Part shown: piece by piece, positions 1 through 8,977 of the stretch
How positions within the stretch are numbered: the stretch's first letter is position 1
How the letters are laid out: every line of letters starts with the position of its first letter
Source of the DNA: JAIBJN01 sp963775395
Lineage (GTDB): Bacteria > Actinomycetota > Thermoleophilia > Gaiellales > Gaiellaceae
DNA length: 64,000 nucleotides
Direction of reading: 5' to 3'
Assembly: GCA_963775395.1 (NCBI GenBank)
Contig: CAVZIX010000005.1
Span: forward strand, 268,813-332,812
Translations under genes and position numbers: made by a program
Notes under the pieces: generated by a model
What the model was told of the DNA's origin: nothing
Databases searched by the model: none
What the model saw: only the letters and a program-made list of their open reading frames with translations

Positions 1-1
1 T

Positions 2-430
2 CCGTCGACTTGTGACGACTGGAACCCGCCGCGTACGTCGTACTCGGCGCACAACCCGACGCTCACGCCGCATATAGCGTTCAGCACCTGGCATTCGGGC
101 GGTTTCCAGGCCGTCAGCATCCAGCGGGCACACAGGCCGTCGCAGCTGGCCGAGTTCTTCCCCGAGCCGCTTCCAGAGGTGATGCTCGAGGATCCGCGGC
201 TCTCCTCCGACCCCGACACGGGTCGGCACGAGAAGGTCGTGATGTGGAGCTATCCGATCATCAAGGACGGCTTGATCTACGTGATCGATCTGCGCAACGG
301 CCTGTACGTCCTCAAGTACCGGGGCGCGTTCGAGAAGGAGGTCAGGCGCATCGAGTTCCTCGAGGGCAACTCGAACCAGGGCAACGCGCTCTGCTACGAG
401 CCGGTGGGCAAGGCCCCGAGATACTGCTGA
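2..430 (+). CDS. LVIvD-type secreted protein, C-terminal fragment
   Basis: The reading frame is open from the window edge, so the start lies outside. The visible 142 residues contain aromatic and hydrophobic strands followed by DGLIYVIDLRNGLYVLKYRG, the rhythm of LVIvD/beta-propeller-like repeats in which a locally acting value is reported as 'what is seen and known'. The tail KAPRYC ends in a lone cysteine. A strong hairpin follows the stop. The same repeat style occurs in the larger protein at 2805-4817, so the two may share an extracytoplasmic role. No catalytic motif is visible, and the molecular function is unknown. The family assignment is moderately secure because only the end is present. 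Confidence 0.55.
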   Translation, partial: PSTCDDWNPPRTSYSAHNPTLTPHIAFSTWHSGGFQAVSIQRAHRPSQLAEFFPEPLPEVMLEDPRLSSDPDTGRHEKVVMWSYPIIKDGLIYVIDLRNGLYVLKYRGAFEKEVRRIEFLEGNSNQGNALCYEPVGKAPRYC

Positions 431-463
431 GCGCAGCGAGCCGCGCCGCGGCCGCATCTGGAC

Positions 464-497
464 GGACGGAAGCGGGGGAAACCCCGCTTCCGTCCTT
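464..497 (+). terminator. Intrinsic terminator-like hairpin
   Basis: A perfect 14-bp stem (464-477 with 482-495) with a GAAA tetraloop is followed by only two T residues. It sits 33 bp after the stop of the first gene and most likely ends its transcript. The remaining bases up to 602 hold no gene I can support. Confidence 0.75.
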
Positions 498-602
498 AGA
501 TTGAGGTGTCGGCCGGCCGTCTTCCCGCGGCCGTAGCCGGCGAAGGCACCGAGCAAGGAGGAAGGGGCACCCGGGCCGGGCGCCCCTCCCGCCGCGCGGG
601 TG

Positions 603-2462
603 CTACCAGTCGAACGCGTTCGCGAAGGTCGAGAGGCCTCCGACGATCGGCAGGTTCACCTCGCTCTTCTTGAGATCCAGGGTCAGCTCAGTGCCGGGCG
701 CCGGCCGGATCGTGTAGTCATAGTCGCTCGAGAGGATCATCACTCCGAGCCGCCGGCCCGCAGGGATGACGGAGTCCTTCGGCTGGAGGTCGAACCTGAG
801 CTTGTAGCTCTTGCCGGTTCTGATCGGCTCGGTGACCGCCGGAGAGTGCCGGTTCTCGGGATCGATCCAGCCCCGGCTGATCACGGTCGCGCTTCCGGCG
901 CCGTCCGGATAGCTGATCAGGTGGGCCGTCACGTTCGCCTTCGGCTTGCTGAACGCCAGCGTGAGCGTGATCGTCGGCGTTCCGCTGATGCGAATCGGCG
1001 TCGTCAGAGTCGGCGTCTTGAAGACGAGCCGGTTCGGCGACGAGGCCGCGTCCATGAGCGTCGCCGGGCTGATCGTCGCGTCATCGACGAGCGTCTGGAA
1101 GTCGCGTTTGCTCTTCCCCAGGGTGAGCTCGCCGACCTCGAGCCCGTTCCCGCCGAAGCTCACGGTCACACGGGCCGCATCGGGATCCGGCCACTCGGGA
1201 TACGGCGTCGGGCTCTGCGAGCTCTGCCCTTCGCGGACGACCCACGCCTTCGGGTCGTTCTCGACCCCGTTCTGGTGATCCCACAGGTAGCGGCTGAACC
1301 AGCGATTCGTGCGAATGAGCGGCGGCGAGCCGCCGTGCATGCCCTGGTGCCAGTAGAGCTGATGCGGCACGCTCCGCTCCCGCAGTGCCTTGTAGAACGT
1401 GGCCGCGTGCTTCGTCATCACGTTCCAGTCGTTGTTGCCGTGAGCGACGAGCGCGGCGGCCTTCAGGTTGTCGATGTCGTTCATGTAGTTGCGCGCATCC
1501 CAGAAGGGCGTGTAGTCGCCCGTGACGCGGTCCTGGTTCGCGGCGAGGCTCGCAATCACAGGCCGGCAGATGGTCTGGTCCGGCCGCGTGTAGGTGTACT
1601 CGGCGAGCACGTCGGCGTCCTCGCCCTGGAAGCCGCCGGGCGCCCGCACGGCCCCGTTCGCGCGGTAGTAGTCGTACCAGCTGTTGATCGCCGAGATCGG
1701 CACGATGGCCTCGAGGCCCTCGACGCCCGTCGTGGCGACGCCGATCGGCAGCGTGCCGTTGTACGACGTCCCGATCATGCCGACCTTGCCCGTGGTCCAC
1801 GTGGCGGCGACCTCGGTGCCGCCGGTCTGAGCCGTGAAGGCCTTCGCGCGACCGTTGAGCCAGTCGATGACCGCCTTCGGGCCGAGCGTCTCGGCCGGGT
1901 CGCCGGTCGTGGGGCAGCCGGTCGAGAGGCCGGTGCCCGTGCCCTCGGCGTGGACGACCGCGAACCCGCGCGGCACCCAGGTCGCAGTGTGCGAGTTGGA
2001 GATGATCGGGCTCGTGTCGAAGAACGTCGGCGTGGCGGTCGGCCGGAAGGTCGGCGGCTGCCCGATCTCGTGGTCGACGCCCCAGTTGACGACGGGCACG
2101 TCACCGCCGTAGTACGGGCTCACCTCCATAACGACCGGGACCTTCAGGCCGATCGTTTCGGTCTCCTGAACCCTCGCGACGTCGATGTGGATCCGGTCGA
2201 GCTGCCCGTCGAAGTCGCTGTCGATCGTCGTCTCGACCCAGAGCTCCTGCCGCACCCAGGTGGCCGGAACCGTGGAGAAGACGGGCTGCGCCTGACCGTC
2301 GATGAACACCGGGCCGGTGACCTGCGCGGCCGCCGGACCGGCGAGCGCGAGGACCACGACTGCTGTGACGGCGGCGGCGATTGCCGCGACGACGCCCACA
2401 GCCGCTCGCCCCGGTGTCGGCCGCGCGCGCTCGCCGCGGCCGGAGCCTGCCATGGAGTTCAT
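603..2462 (-). CDS. Exported X-Pro dipeptidyl-peptidase (S15/CocE-NonD family) hydrolase
   Basis: The 619-residue protein begins with an Arg-rich n-region and a long hydrophobic segment (about 20-47, ending AAAQ), typical of an export signal. An alpha/beta-hydrolase domain follows. The nucleophile elbow GTSYNG places Ser233, and HGNNDWN (Asp345) and the HQGMHGG region (His376) give the likely acid and base. From about residue 425 a beta-rich jelly-roll domain of the PepX_C type ends the protein. These features define the S15 family, which includes X-Pro dipeptidyl peptidases and cocaine-esterase-like enzymes; the substrate cannot be told from sequence. A GGGGGGAG ribosome site about 7 bases upstream supports the ATG at 2462. 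Monocistronic. Confidence 0.88.
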   Translation of the reverse strand: MNSMAGSGRGERARPTPGRAAVGVVAAIAAAVTAVVVLALAGPAAAQVTGPVFIDGQAQPVFSTVPATWVRQELWVETTIDSDFDGQLDRIHIDVARVQETETIGLKVPVVMEVSPYYGGDVPVVNWGVDHEIGQPPTFRPTATPTFFDTSPIISNSHTATWVPRGFAVVHAEGTGTGLSTGCPTTGDPAETLGPKAVIDWLNGRAKAFTAQTGGTEVAATWTTGKVGMIGTSYNGTLPIGVATTGVEGLEAIVPISAINSWYDYYRANGAVRAPGGFQGEDADVLAEYTYTRPDQTICRPVIASLAANQDRVTGDYTPFWDARNYMNDIDNLKAAALVAHGNNDWNVMTKHAATFYKALRERSVPHQLYWHQGMHGGSPPLIRTNRWFSRYLWDHQNGVENDPKAWVVREGQSSQSPTPYPEWPDPDAARVTVSFGGNGLEVGELTLGKSKRDFQTLVDDATISPATLMDAASSPNRLVFKTPTLTTPIRISGTPTITLTLAFSKPKANVTAHLISYPDGAGSATVISRGWIDPENRHSPAVTEPIRTGKSYKLRFDLQPKDSVIPAGRRLGVMILSSDYDYTIRPAPGTELTLDLKKSEVNLPIVGGLSTFANAFDW

Positions 2463-2804
2463 GAGGTTGCTCCCCCCTCGTGTCGGTGAGCTAAAGGCAG
2501 CTCGATCCTTCCCGATCTCGGCCGCCCTGACAAGTGACGAGGGCGGCTCTCGCCGCCCCCGTGGTCACCGCGTCCCGCCGGATCGAGACTCGGAGCCCGC
2601 CAATTTGGAGGCTCCTGGCTGGTGACACCTGTTATCGAAGCCGTCGCCGCCGGACTTCGATCTTGGTCTTGTCGCCGTGCTGCATCTCCCGCTCCTCTCA
2701 GATCTGCCGCTGACCCCAGGACGGGCGACGCACCGGCCATCTTCCCCGGACGAACGAGGGGCCGGCTGTCGCCGGCCCCTCATGTCCTCTAGCGCGTTCG
2801 CGAG
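2463..2804. other. Intergenic region, no gene supported
   Basis: This 342-base gap separates two minus-strand genes. It contains the terminator of the LVIvD/PA gene (2756-2781) and, nearer 2462, a possible weak promoter for the S15 hydrolase on the minus strand (TTGTCA at 2528-2533, 17 bp, then AAGGAT). A 16-codon minus-strand frame starting with ATG after GAGCGGGAG near 2686 is too short to defend. Other open frames here are antisense and have no family resemblance. Confidence 0.5.
2756..2781 (-). terminator. Terminator hairpin of the LVIvD/PA gene
   Basis: An 11-bp perfect stem (GAGGGGCCGGC and its complement) with a four-base loop lies 24 bases past the stop at 2805 on the minus strand. 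There is no real T-tract, but position and stem strength fit an end-of-transcript structure in GC-rich DNA. Confidence 0.65.
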
Positions 2805-4817
2805 CTACCCGCGCCAGTACTGATAGATCCAGAGGCCGCTGTCGCGGTCGCTGGCGAGGATGACGGTCGGCTTCTTGAGCTGGCGCAGCTTGTGCACCTC
2901 GATGCCCCAGAAGTTGTTGCCGTCCTCGTCGATGTGATGCCCGACCTCCTTGAGGCCGTTCGGGCCGTACTCGATCACGCGCATCCCGCCCGCATAGTAG
3001 GAGAGGTACGCGATGTTCGGCTTGTATGGATCGACGGCCACCTCGTGCACGGACAGGTCGCCGAACCCCTGAGCGAAAGCCGGGTCCATGGCCTCGTCGA
3101 TGGCGTAGGCATCGACCTGCTGCATGGTGTTGGCGTCCAGCAGCCGGACGTAGCCCCAGCCGTCGAAGTCCGAGCGAGCGAGGATGTCGGCGCCGAGCGT
3201 CCCGATCGCCGGATCGTCCGCGTGCGGCGGCCCGGGCGGATCGTAGTTCGGCGTCGTCCCGAGGAGCAGGTGGAACGCCCGGTGGCCGATGCAGATGGCC
3301 CCGATCGTGGGCGTGAACTCGTGCCCCTGGCTCCCGCACAGGATCCCGTCCGGTAGCGAGCCGTTGCCTGCGCCCGCGTGGTGGTTGGCGATCGCGACGG
3401 CGTTGTAGCCGGCGTTCTGCGCCGTCTCCACCTTCTCCGAGAAGAAGCACTGGCCGCGCTGCAGGATGAGGATCTTCTCCTCGCCCGGATCAGCTGGCAG
3501 GCTCGAGGCCGGCGGGACCGGCAGGTCGAACGGAGGCGGGTTGTCGACGGGGCCCGGGCTGATGTCAGGACACCCGTAGCCGCCGTAGATCGTCGGTCCG
3601 TTGATCTGGCTGTCCGGGTAGGTGCGGATCGGCACCGTCCAACCGAACTCGCCGCCGGGGTAGCTACCGGCGTTGGCGCCACTCGTGATGGAGAACGAGT
3701 CGTTCAGGAGCCTGAACGGCGAGAAGTCCTCGTCCGTTCCGATGATCCAGCGGTTGTTCCGCGTGAACTCGGCCTGGTGGGCGTTGCCCTCGGGGAACAT
3801 GTAGTCCGGGAACAGCGTGTCCGGCAGCGGGTAGTCCGAGTCGCTCATGTACACCGGGTTCGCCGGGTCGTTCACGTTGAACTTGACCCAGCCGCCGTCC
3901 CAGTAGGAGACGAGCAGCGTCCAGGTGCGGCCGATCCTCTTCACGACCATGTCGTGGAGGAACGAGCCCTGGAAGTTGCCGTGGGAGACAACCCCTTCGC
4001 GTGCGACGCCGAAGTCGTTGGCGTCGGTCTCGGAGACGAGCACGGGATTCCGCGGGTCGGTGATCTCCATGATGTCGATGTCCGTGAATTCCATGTTGTC
4101 GGTCATCACGGCGAACGCGCGGTCCTTCTGCTGCCAGATGAAGACGCTGTGGATGTGGTTGAACGCGTGCGGGAAGCCGGCGTTTCCGGCGTCCGGGTCG
4201 CCCGCGTGCATGGTGAGCACCTTCGCGTCGAGCGGGTTGGTGACGTCCCAGAGCGAGAGGCCGCCCTCACCGGTCTCCTCGTTGCAGAGCTCGTTGTTGC
4301 CGGCGAGGACCTGCCCCTTGAAGAACTTCGTGTTCAGGTCGATGACGTGCGCGCCCTCACCCGGGAACGACCCGTCCGTCGAGTCGATGAAGTCCACCTG
4401 CTTGGGATTCCGCGGATCCTTGATGTCGATGACCGCGAAGCCTGCGTCCGTGCAGCCCTCCGGATCCCGCACCGCGAGATACGCGTAGTTTCCGTAGGCG
4501 GTCACGTCGGCGACGTCGCCCGGCGCCGCGTTGTCGATGTCCACCTGGCCGAGCAGCGTGACGTTTTCGCTCGAGCCCGGCAGATGGTCGGTCTGCGCGC
4601 CGTGCTGCATGCCGTGCATGCCGTGGATCTCGACCGGCGAGTCGGCGACCTCGTCACCGATGACCCGGAAGTTCGGGTTCGCCTGCGCGCGCTGGTCCTG
4701 CGCCGCCTGGGCCGAGTGCCGCTGAAGCTGGTCGCCGCCGGCCGCCGGGACGGCCAAGAGCGCAAGCGCGGCAAGCGCGGCAAGCGCAACCAGCGTTGTG
4801 AGGATCGATCTCCTCAT
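2805..4817 (-). CDS. Secreted LVIvD-repeat protein with inserted PA domain
   Basis: I chose the ATG at 4817 because AAGGAGG lies 6 bases upstream; a longer frame to 4865 lacks such a site. The 670-residue product starts MRRSILTTLVALAALAALALLAVPAAGG, a clear signal peptide. Repeats of the form 'YLAV...FAVIDIKDPRNPK', 'LSLWDVTNPLDAK', 'DIMEITDPRNPVLV' and 'VKFNVNDPANPVYM' are LVIvD motifs, expected to build a beta-propeller. Around residues 447-520 a protease-associated (PA) segment with ILILQRGQCFFSEKV and IGAICI is inserted between the last propeller blades. LVIvD proteins are extracytoplasmic and of unknown biochemical role, and PA domains usually mediate protein or substrate contacts. A His/Met-rich patch (HGMHGMQHG) near the N-terminus might bind metal. 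Strong regulation signals are not visible. Confidence 0.8.
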   Translation of the reverse strand: MRRSILTTLVALAALAALALLAVPAAGGDQLQRHSAQAAQDQRAQANPNFRVIGDEVADSPVEIHGMHGMQHGAQTDHLPGSSENVTLLGQVDIDNAAPGDVADVTAYGNYAYLAVRDPEGCTDAGFAVIDIKDPRNPKQVDFIDSTDGSFPGEGAHVIDLNTKFFKGQVLAGNNELCNEETGEGGLSLWDVTNPLDAKVLTMHAGDPDAGNAGFPHAFNHIHSVFIWQQKDRAFAVMTDNMEFTDIDIMEITDPRNPVLVSETDANDFGVAREGVVSHGNFQGSFLHDMVVKRIGRTWTLLVSYWDGGWVKFNVNDPANPVYMSDSDYPLPDTLFPDYMFPEGNAHQAEFTRNNRWIIGTDEDFSPFRLLNDSFSITSGANAGSYPGGEFGWTVPIRTYPDSQINGPTIYGGYGCPDISPGPVDNPPPFDLPVPPASSLPADPGEEKILILQRGQCFFSEKVETAQNAGYNAVAIANHHAGAGNGSLPDGILCGSQGHEFTPTIGAICIGHRAFHLLLGTTPNYDPPGPPHADDPAIGTLGADILARSDFDGWGYVRLLDANTMQQVDAYAIDEAMDPAFAQGFGDLSVHEVAVDPYKPNIAYLSYYAGGMRVIEYGPNGLKEVGHHIDEDGNNFWGIEVHKLRQLKKPTVILASDRDSGLWIYQYWRG

Positions 4818-4931
4818 TTCACCCCTCCTTGCTGCGACGCTGGAGGCGGGCGCCGCAATTCCCAAGTTGCCCCAAGCACAACCTCCGAGGGAGGCGACTA
4901 TAGACGACCTCGCGCCCGCTTGACCGCGCAG

Positions 4932-5327
4932 CTAGCGTCGCGGGACGACGCGGAGCGTCGCGCGCATACCCCAGTCTCGGTGCCCCGCGATCGCGCACCA
5001 GACGTGGTATTGACCGCGGGTGAGACGCAGGGTCTTCGTCGAGCGCTCGCCGGGGAGGGTCTCGGGAATCGTGTACGTGTACCTGCCCCCGACGCGCCGG
5101 ATCTTGAGGTCGTGCGGGTCCTCGCCTCGGTTGACGAGCTCGAACCGCACTCGGCCACCCGGGACGACGACGCGGGACATGGTGAGCCGAAACTCCGTCG
5201 AGGTCACCTGCACCCGCGTCGGGAACGGCGCCGAGGCCGGAGCCGCCTCCCTCGGGGCGAGAACGAGCACCAGCGAGGCGAGCAGGGCGACCAGCAGGAT
5301 CGTGGCGAGGTCGGGCCGGCGGGTCAT
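4932..5327 (-). CDS. Small cupredoxin-like exported copper protein
   Basis: The 131-residue protein has an N-terminal hydrophobic signal or anchor (LATILLVALLASLVLVLAP) followed by a plastocyanin-like beta-sandwich. The four type-I copper ligands can be read off: His in DPHDLK, Cys and His in WCAIAGH, and Met in DWGM. Spacing C-x4-H-x4-M fits plastocyanin/amicyanin-type sites. The start ATG overlaps the stop of the DUF1501 gene by four bases (ATGA), so the two are translationally coupled. It is the last gene of a DUF1800-DUF1501-cupredoxin unit and may be a redox or copper partner of those exported proteins; that link is inferred from position. Confidence 0.85.
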   Translation of the reverse strand: MTRRPDLATILLVALLASLVLVLAPREAAPASAPFPTRVQVTSTEFRLTMSRVVVPGGRVRFELVNRGEDPHDLKIRRVGGRYTYTIPETLPGERSTKTLRLTRGQYHVWCAIAGHRDWGMRATLRVVPRR

Positions 5328-6685
5328 CGAAGGAGCGCCACCCGCGGGAAGCTCGCCGCATTCGGGATGACCGCCGCCGCATCCGTGGCGAACCACTGCT
5401 CGAGCAGCGAGGTGTAGAGCGAGCGGTAGTCGAAGGTCGCCATCAGGTTCCCGTCGTCGTCGAGGCCCGTCTCGAGCCCGGGGAACTCGCCGAGCATCTG
5501 GCCGCGCACGCGCGAGCCGATCAGGAGCCCGAGGCCGGCGGCGCCGTGGTCGGTGCCGTCGGAGCCGTTCTCCTCGCCCCGGCGGCCGAACTCGCTCCAG
5601 ACGTGGATGAGCACGCGGTCGGCGATGCCGCGCGCCTCGAGATCGCGCTGGAAGGCGCGCAGGGTGTTGGCGGTGAGCGCGAGCGAGTTGGTCAGCTCGC
5701 CGGCCTGGTCGGCGTGGGTGTCGTACATCCCAGGGGCGGTGACGGACACGCAGCGGAGCGGAAGCCCGGCGTGGATGATCGCGGCGAGGCCGGCGAGGCG
5801 CGCCGGGAAGGCGTTGCCGCCGGTCGGGTAGGCGACCGGGCTGCCCCAGTTGCCGCCGTCGAACGGGAGCAGCTGTCCGCGCAGTCGCGCGACCTGGGTC
5901 GCCACCTCGGCGACCTTGGCGGTCGCCGGGCTCGATCCGGGCGGGAACGTGCCGAGCGCGTCCAGCATGCGCTGCTGCACGGGGCCCCACACGCCGCTCG
6001 CCCAGAAGTCGTAGTCGTCGATCCGCGAGACGCACGCCACGGGCACGTTCGCCGAGGCGAGGGCCGGATGGAGCGACCCGGAGAGCGCGAGGCCCTGGAG
6101 CGGGTTGTCCATCGCACCTGCGACGTCGAGGTAGCGGCCGAGCCAGCCCGTGCGCAGGTGTGCGTCGGTCGCGCCCACCTCCCAGTAGTGGCGGGAGGTG
6201 AAGTGCGACTGGTCGGCGTTCGTGTAGCCGACCGCGGGGAGCACGGTCACCTTGCCCTCGGCGTGCAGCTCGGCCAGCGGAGCGAGCGAGGGGTGCCACC
6301 GGAGCCGCGCGTCCTCGCTGAATGGCTGGCCTTCGCCGGGCTGGAGCGCGAGCGTCGGGCGCAAAGAGTGGTAGCGGCCGTTGCCGGCCGGGAAGAGCAT
6401 GGAGAGCGAGTCCGCACCGCCTTCGAGGAAGACGGAGACGAGGATCGGCCCGCCGGCGGACTGTGCGCGCGCGATGCCCTCGTCGAAGAGGCCGAGCGGG
6501 AGCTTGCCGGCGCCGTAGACGGCCAGCGCGAGCCCGGCGGTGCGGGCGAGGAAGCTGCGACGGTCGAGGCCGCTGCCGGCCGGGAGGGGCATGCCAGGCT
6601 CGATGGCCGGGAGGCCGCGGCCCGCCTCCGCCACGGAGCGGCGGAAAAGCGAGGCCCGGGAGAACTCGTTGCAGGAGCAGCTCAT
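5324..6685 (-). CDS. DUF1501 protein with Tat signal
   Basis: The 453-residue product starts MSCSCNEFSR, and a twin-arginine motif (DRRSFLARTAGLALAVYGAGKL, about residues 42-63) marks Tat export. It then shows typical DUF1501 features: ILVSVFLEGGADSLSMLFP, DQSHFTSRHYWEVG, MYDTHADQ and VLIHVWSEFGRRGEENGSDGTDHGAAG. DUF1501 belongs to the alkaline-phosphatase/sulfatase-like superfamily, and the conserved Asp/His residues suggest metal binding, but no reaction is established. One base separates its ATG from the stop of the upstream DUF1800 gene, and it overlaps the downstream cupredoxin, so the three form an operon. A long upstream extension of the frame is a shadow of the DUF1800 gene. Confidence 0.9.
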   Translation of the reverse strand: MSCSCNEFSRASLFRRSVAEAGRGLPAIEPGMPLPAGSGLDRRSFLARTAGLALAVYGAGKLPLGLFDEGIARAQSAGGPILVSVFLEGGADSLSMLFPAGNGRYHSLRPTLALQPGEGQPFSEDARLRWHPSLAPLAELHAEGKVTVLPAVGYTNADQSHFTSRHYWEVGATDAHLRTGWLGRYLDVAGAMDNPLQGLALSGSLHPALASANVPVACVSRIDDYDFWASGVWGPVQQRMLDALGTFPPGSSPATAKVAEVATQVARLRGQLLPFDGGNWGSPVAYPTGGNAFPARLAGLAAIIHAGLPLRCVSVTAPGMYDTHADQAGELTNSLALTANTLRAFQRDLEARGIADRVLIHVWSEFGRRGEENGSDGTDHGAAGLGLLIGSRVRGQMLGEFPGLETGLDDDGNLMATFDYRSLYTSLLEQWFATDAAAVIPNAASFPRVALLR

Positions 6686-6686
6686 G

Positions 6687-8034
6687 TCAGCAGGTCTGGA
6701 AGTCGGGGGAGACGGCGATGAGCATGCGCAGCGCGTTGACGATGAGCACCGGGTACTCGGCGCGCTCCCAGCTCTGGTCCGCGTCGCCGAGCGCCGTCGC
6801 CGCGAACGTCTGCAGCGCCTGACGGGAGGCCGGCGCGATGGTGGGGTTGCCCCAGAAGGCGAGAGCGCTGTCGACCAGCCGGCCGGGGTCGAGGGAGAGC
6901 TTGCCGCGCCACCGGTCGGGATCGAGCGCGTAGGGCATCGCCACGTAGTTGGCCGCCGTCCAGCGGCCACGCATCGACGACGTGTCGAGCCAGCGATCCT
7001 CGTTCCACCCGGCGACGTTGGGCGGGAGGAAGAGCCGCTGGCCGTCCAGGGTCGAGATCCACGACCAGGCGTCGGTGTCGATCGGCCGGTTGCGCGCCCG
7101 GTGCATGCCGGCGAGCTGGACAATTGGCGGCTTCATCATGCGCGGGCCGGTGTAGAGCCGCGGGTGACGGAGGATGGCCGAGACGACGGGGCGGATCTTG
7201 TAGCCGGAGCGCCGGTAGAGCGTGCGCAGCGCCGCCTCGGTGGCGGCCGGGGGCGGCGTCGGGATGAAGTAGCTCCAGAGCCTGCGGACGAAGAACGAGG
7301 CGTGCGCGGGATGGCGAAGGCAGAGGCGGCACGCGTCGATCCAGGTGAATCTGCCGCTCTGGCCGAAGATGACCTTCACGCCCGAGTCGTGGCGGTTCGC
7401 GTCGTACCTGAAGTTCACGTCGCCGAGGCCCTCGCGCCAGTCGTTGCGCCAGCCGGTCAGCGCCCGGGCCTGCTCGCGGACGTCGTCCTCCGTGTAGCCC
7501 TGCCCCGCGCCGAGCGTGAAGAGCTCCATCAGCTCGCGGGCGTAGTTCTCGTTCGGGTCCCACCGCGTGTTCTGGTTGCCGTTGAGCCAGAGGAGCATCG
7601 CCGGGTCGTGCGTCAGCGCCAAGCAGCAGCGACTCGAACGAGCCGAGCGCGTGCGTGCGCATCGTCTGGTTCTGGACGAGCATCCACTTCTGCGAGCCGA
7701 CGCCCTCGATCGACGTCGCGAACCAGTCGTGCCAGGTCAGCGTCATCCGCTCGACGAGCGGCTGGTTCGTGCGCACCATCCGGTCGAGCCACCAGAGGTG
7801 GTCGTGGCCCCAGGCGTCACGCGGCGCGAGCGGGGCCCCGTCGTCGTCGGTCGGCGCCTTCCCGGTCATGCGGGCGCGGGGCGGGTACACGAGGTCGTCG
7901 ACGGCGCGCTTCAGCCCCTTGCGGGCGACGCGGGTGGCCTCGCCCGGGCGCGGCCCGAAGCCCGCTCGCCAGAGAAGGCGCTCGGCTTCCTTCCGTCCGA
8001 AGGTACCTCGGTACACGGGCACGCGGCTTGCCAC
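6687..8034 (-). pseudogene. DUF1800 protein, frame-broken by one inserted base
   Basis: The N-terminal part (YRGTFGRKEAERLLWRAGFG ... LVERMTLTWHDWFATS ... MRTHALGSFESLLL) is read in one frame and the rest (ALTHDPAMLLWLNGNQNTR ... NENYARELMELFTLG ... FVRRLWSYF) in another. Removing one base from the AA pair at 7621-7622 joins them perfectly as SLLL-ALTHDP, restoring a normal-length DUF1800 protein of about 448 residues. The start is uncertain: GTG at 8034 or 8022 follow an AGAGG site. DUF1800 and DUF1501 genes commonly occur side by side; the pair is thought to act outside the cytoplasm but has no defined biochemical role. Because every conserved block survives on both sides, sequence error is more likely than true inactivation. 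Confidence 0.8.
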
Positions 8035-8092
8035 CCTCTGATGATCGAAACGCGCGGGCCGTTCCGCGACCCCTTTTCGTGTACTGCGACCG

Positions 8093-8977
8093 TTAGTCGC
8101 GGCCGGCCTCGGCGAGCGCGATCCGTGCGGCTTCGTCGAACGAAGTGAGCTCGAAGGGCACGAGACCCCGGATCCTCTCGTCGTGGGCGACCGTCTCGGT
8201 GCGTAGACCATCGACCAGCGGGCGAGCGACTCCTGCTTTCACGGGTGTGACGAGATGCAGCCAGAGCGAGGAGAGGCGCGGTGTCAAGAACGGAACCTCG
8301 ACGATGAGAGGCCGTCGTCCGCGCAGGCGGGCCACGCGTTCGATCATCTCCCGGTACGTCATCACCTCGGGCCCCGCCGCGTCGTATGCCTCGCCGAAAG
8401 CTTCGTCCCGGCCGCCCACCCCGGCCAGGTGCCGAACGACGTCCGCCAGGGCGATGGGCTGCGTCTTCGTCGTCACCCAGCGGGGACAGATCATCGCGGG
8501 CAGGCGGTCGACGAGCGCGACAATCGTCTCGAAGGCCGCGCTGTCTCGGCCGACCACCACAGCTGCGCGGACGATCGTGACCGGGACAGGCCCGGCGGCG
8601 AGGACCTTGGCGGTCTCGGCGCGGCTGCGAAGGTGTGCCGACACGTCCTCGCGCTCGTCCCCGAGGCCGCCGAGAAACACGATCTGGCGGGTTCCGGCCC
8701 GGTCAGCGGCCGCAGCGACCGACTCCGCGGCCTGACGATCGCGCTCCTCGAAGTCCTTTGCGCCGAGGGAATGGACGAGGTGGTAGACGACGTCCGCCCC
8801 GCGCAGCGCAGGCTCGAGCTCTGGGCGTTGCGTGACGTCGGCCGCCACCCAGCGAACCCGGTCCCCGGATGACTCGCTTGGATGCCGCGAGACGGCGACA
8901 ACCTCGTTTTCGCGGGCGAGCTCGGCCACGAGTGCGCGCCCGATCACGCCGCTGGCACCGAGGACGGCTGCTCTCAC
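8093..8977 (-). CDS. NmrA-like NAD(P)-binding atypical SDR
   Basis: The 294-residue protein begins MRAAVLGASGVIGRALVAELA, giving the glycine motif GASGVIG of an atypical SDR Rossmann fold. Further SDR/NmrA features are ADVVYHLVHSLGAKDFEERDRQAAESVAAAADRAG, IVFLGGLG and VTIVRAAVVVG. The canonical YxxxK dyad is absent, as in complex I NDUFA9-like or NmrA-like members, so it may sense or bind NAD(P)H instead of acting as a classical dehydrogenase. The GTG start at 8977 overlaps the stop of the preceding gene by four bases (GTGA), indicating coupling. The longer upstream frame is noncoding in character. Confidence 0.85.
   Translation of the reverse strand: MRAAVLGASGVIGRALVAELARENEVVAVSRHPSESSGDRVRWVAADVTQRPELEPALRGADVVYHLVHSLGAKDFEERDRQAAESVAAAADRAGTRQIVFLGGLGDEREDVSAHLRSRAETAKVLAAGPVPVTIVRAAVVVGRDSAAFETIVALVDRLPAMICPRWVTTKTQPIALADVVRHLAGVGGRDEAFGEAYDAAGPEVMTYREMIERVARLRGRRPLIVEVPFLTPRLSSLWLHLVTPVKAGVARPLVDGLRTETVAHDERIRGLVPFELTSFDEAARIALAEAGRD

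Noticed and set aside
567..603. Possible terminator of the S15 hydrolase (GCACCCG/CGGGTGC)
   Set aside because: Overlaps the stop codon, only 7 bp with a long spacer and no T-tract.
2632..2686. 16-codon minus-strand frame after GAGCGGGAG
   Set aside because: Too short and without similarity; chance is likely in this GC-rich gap.
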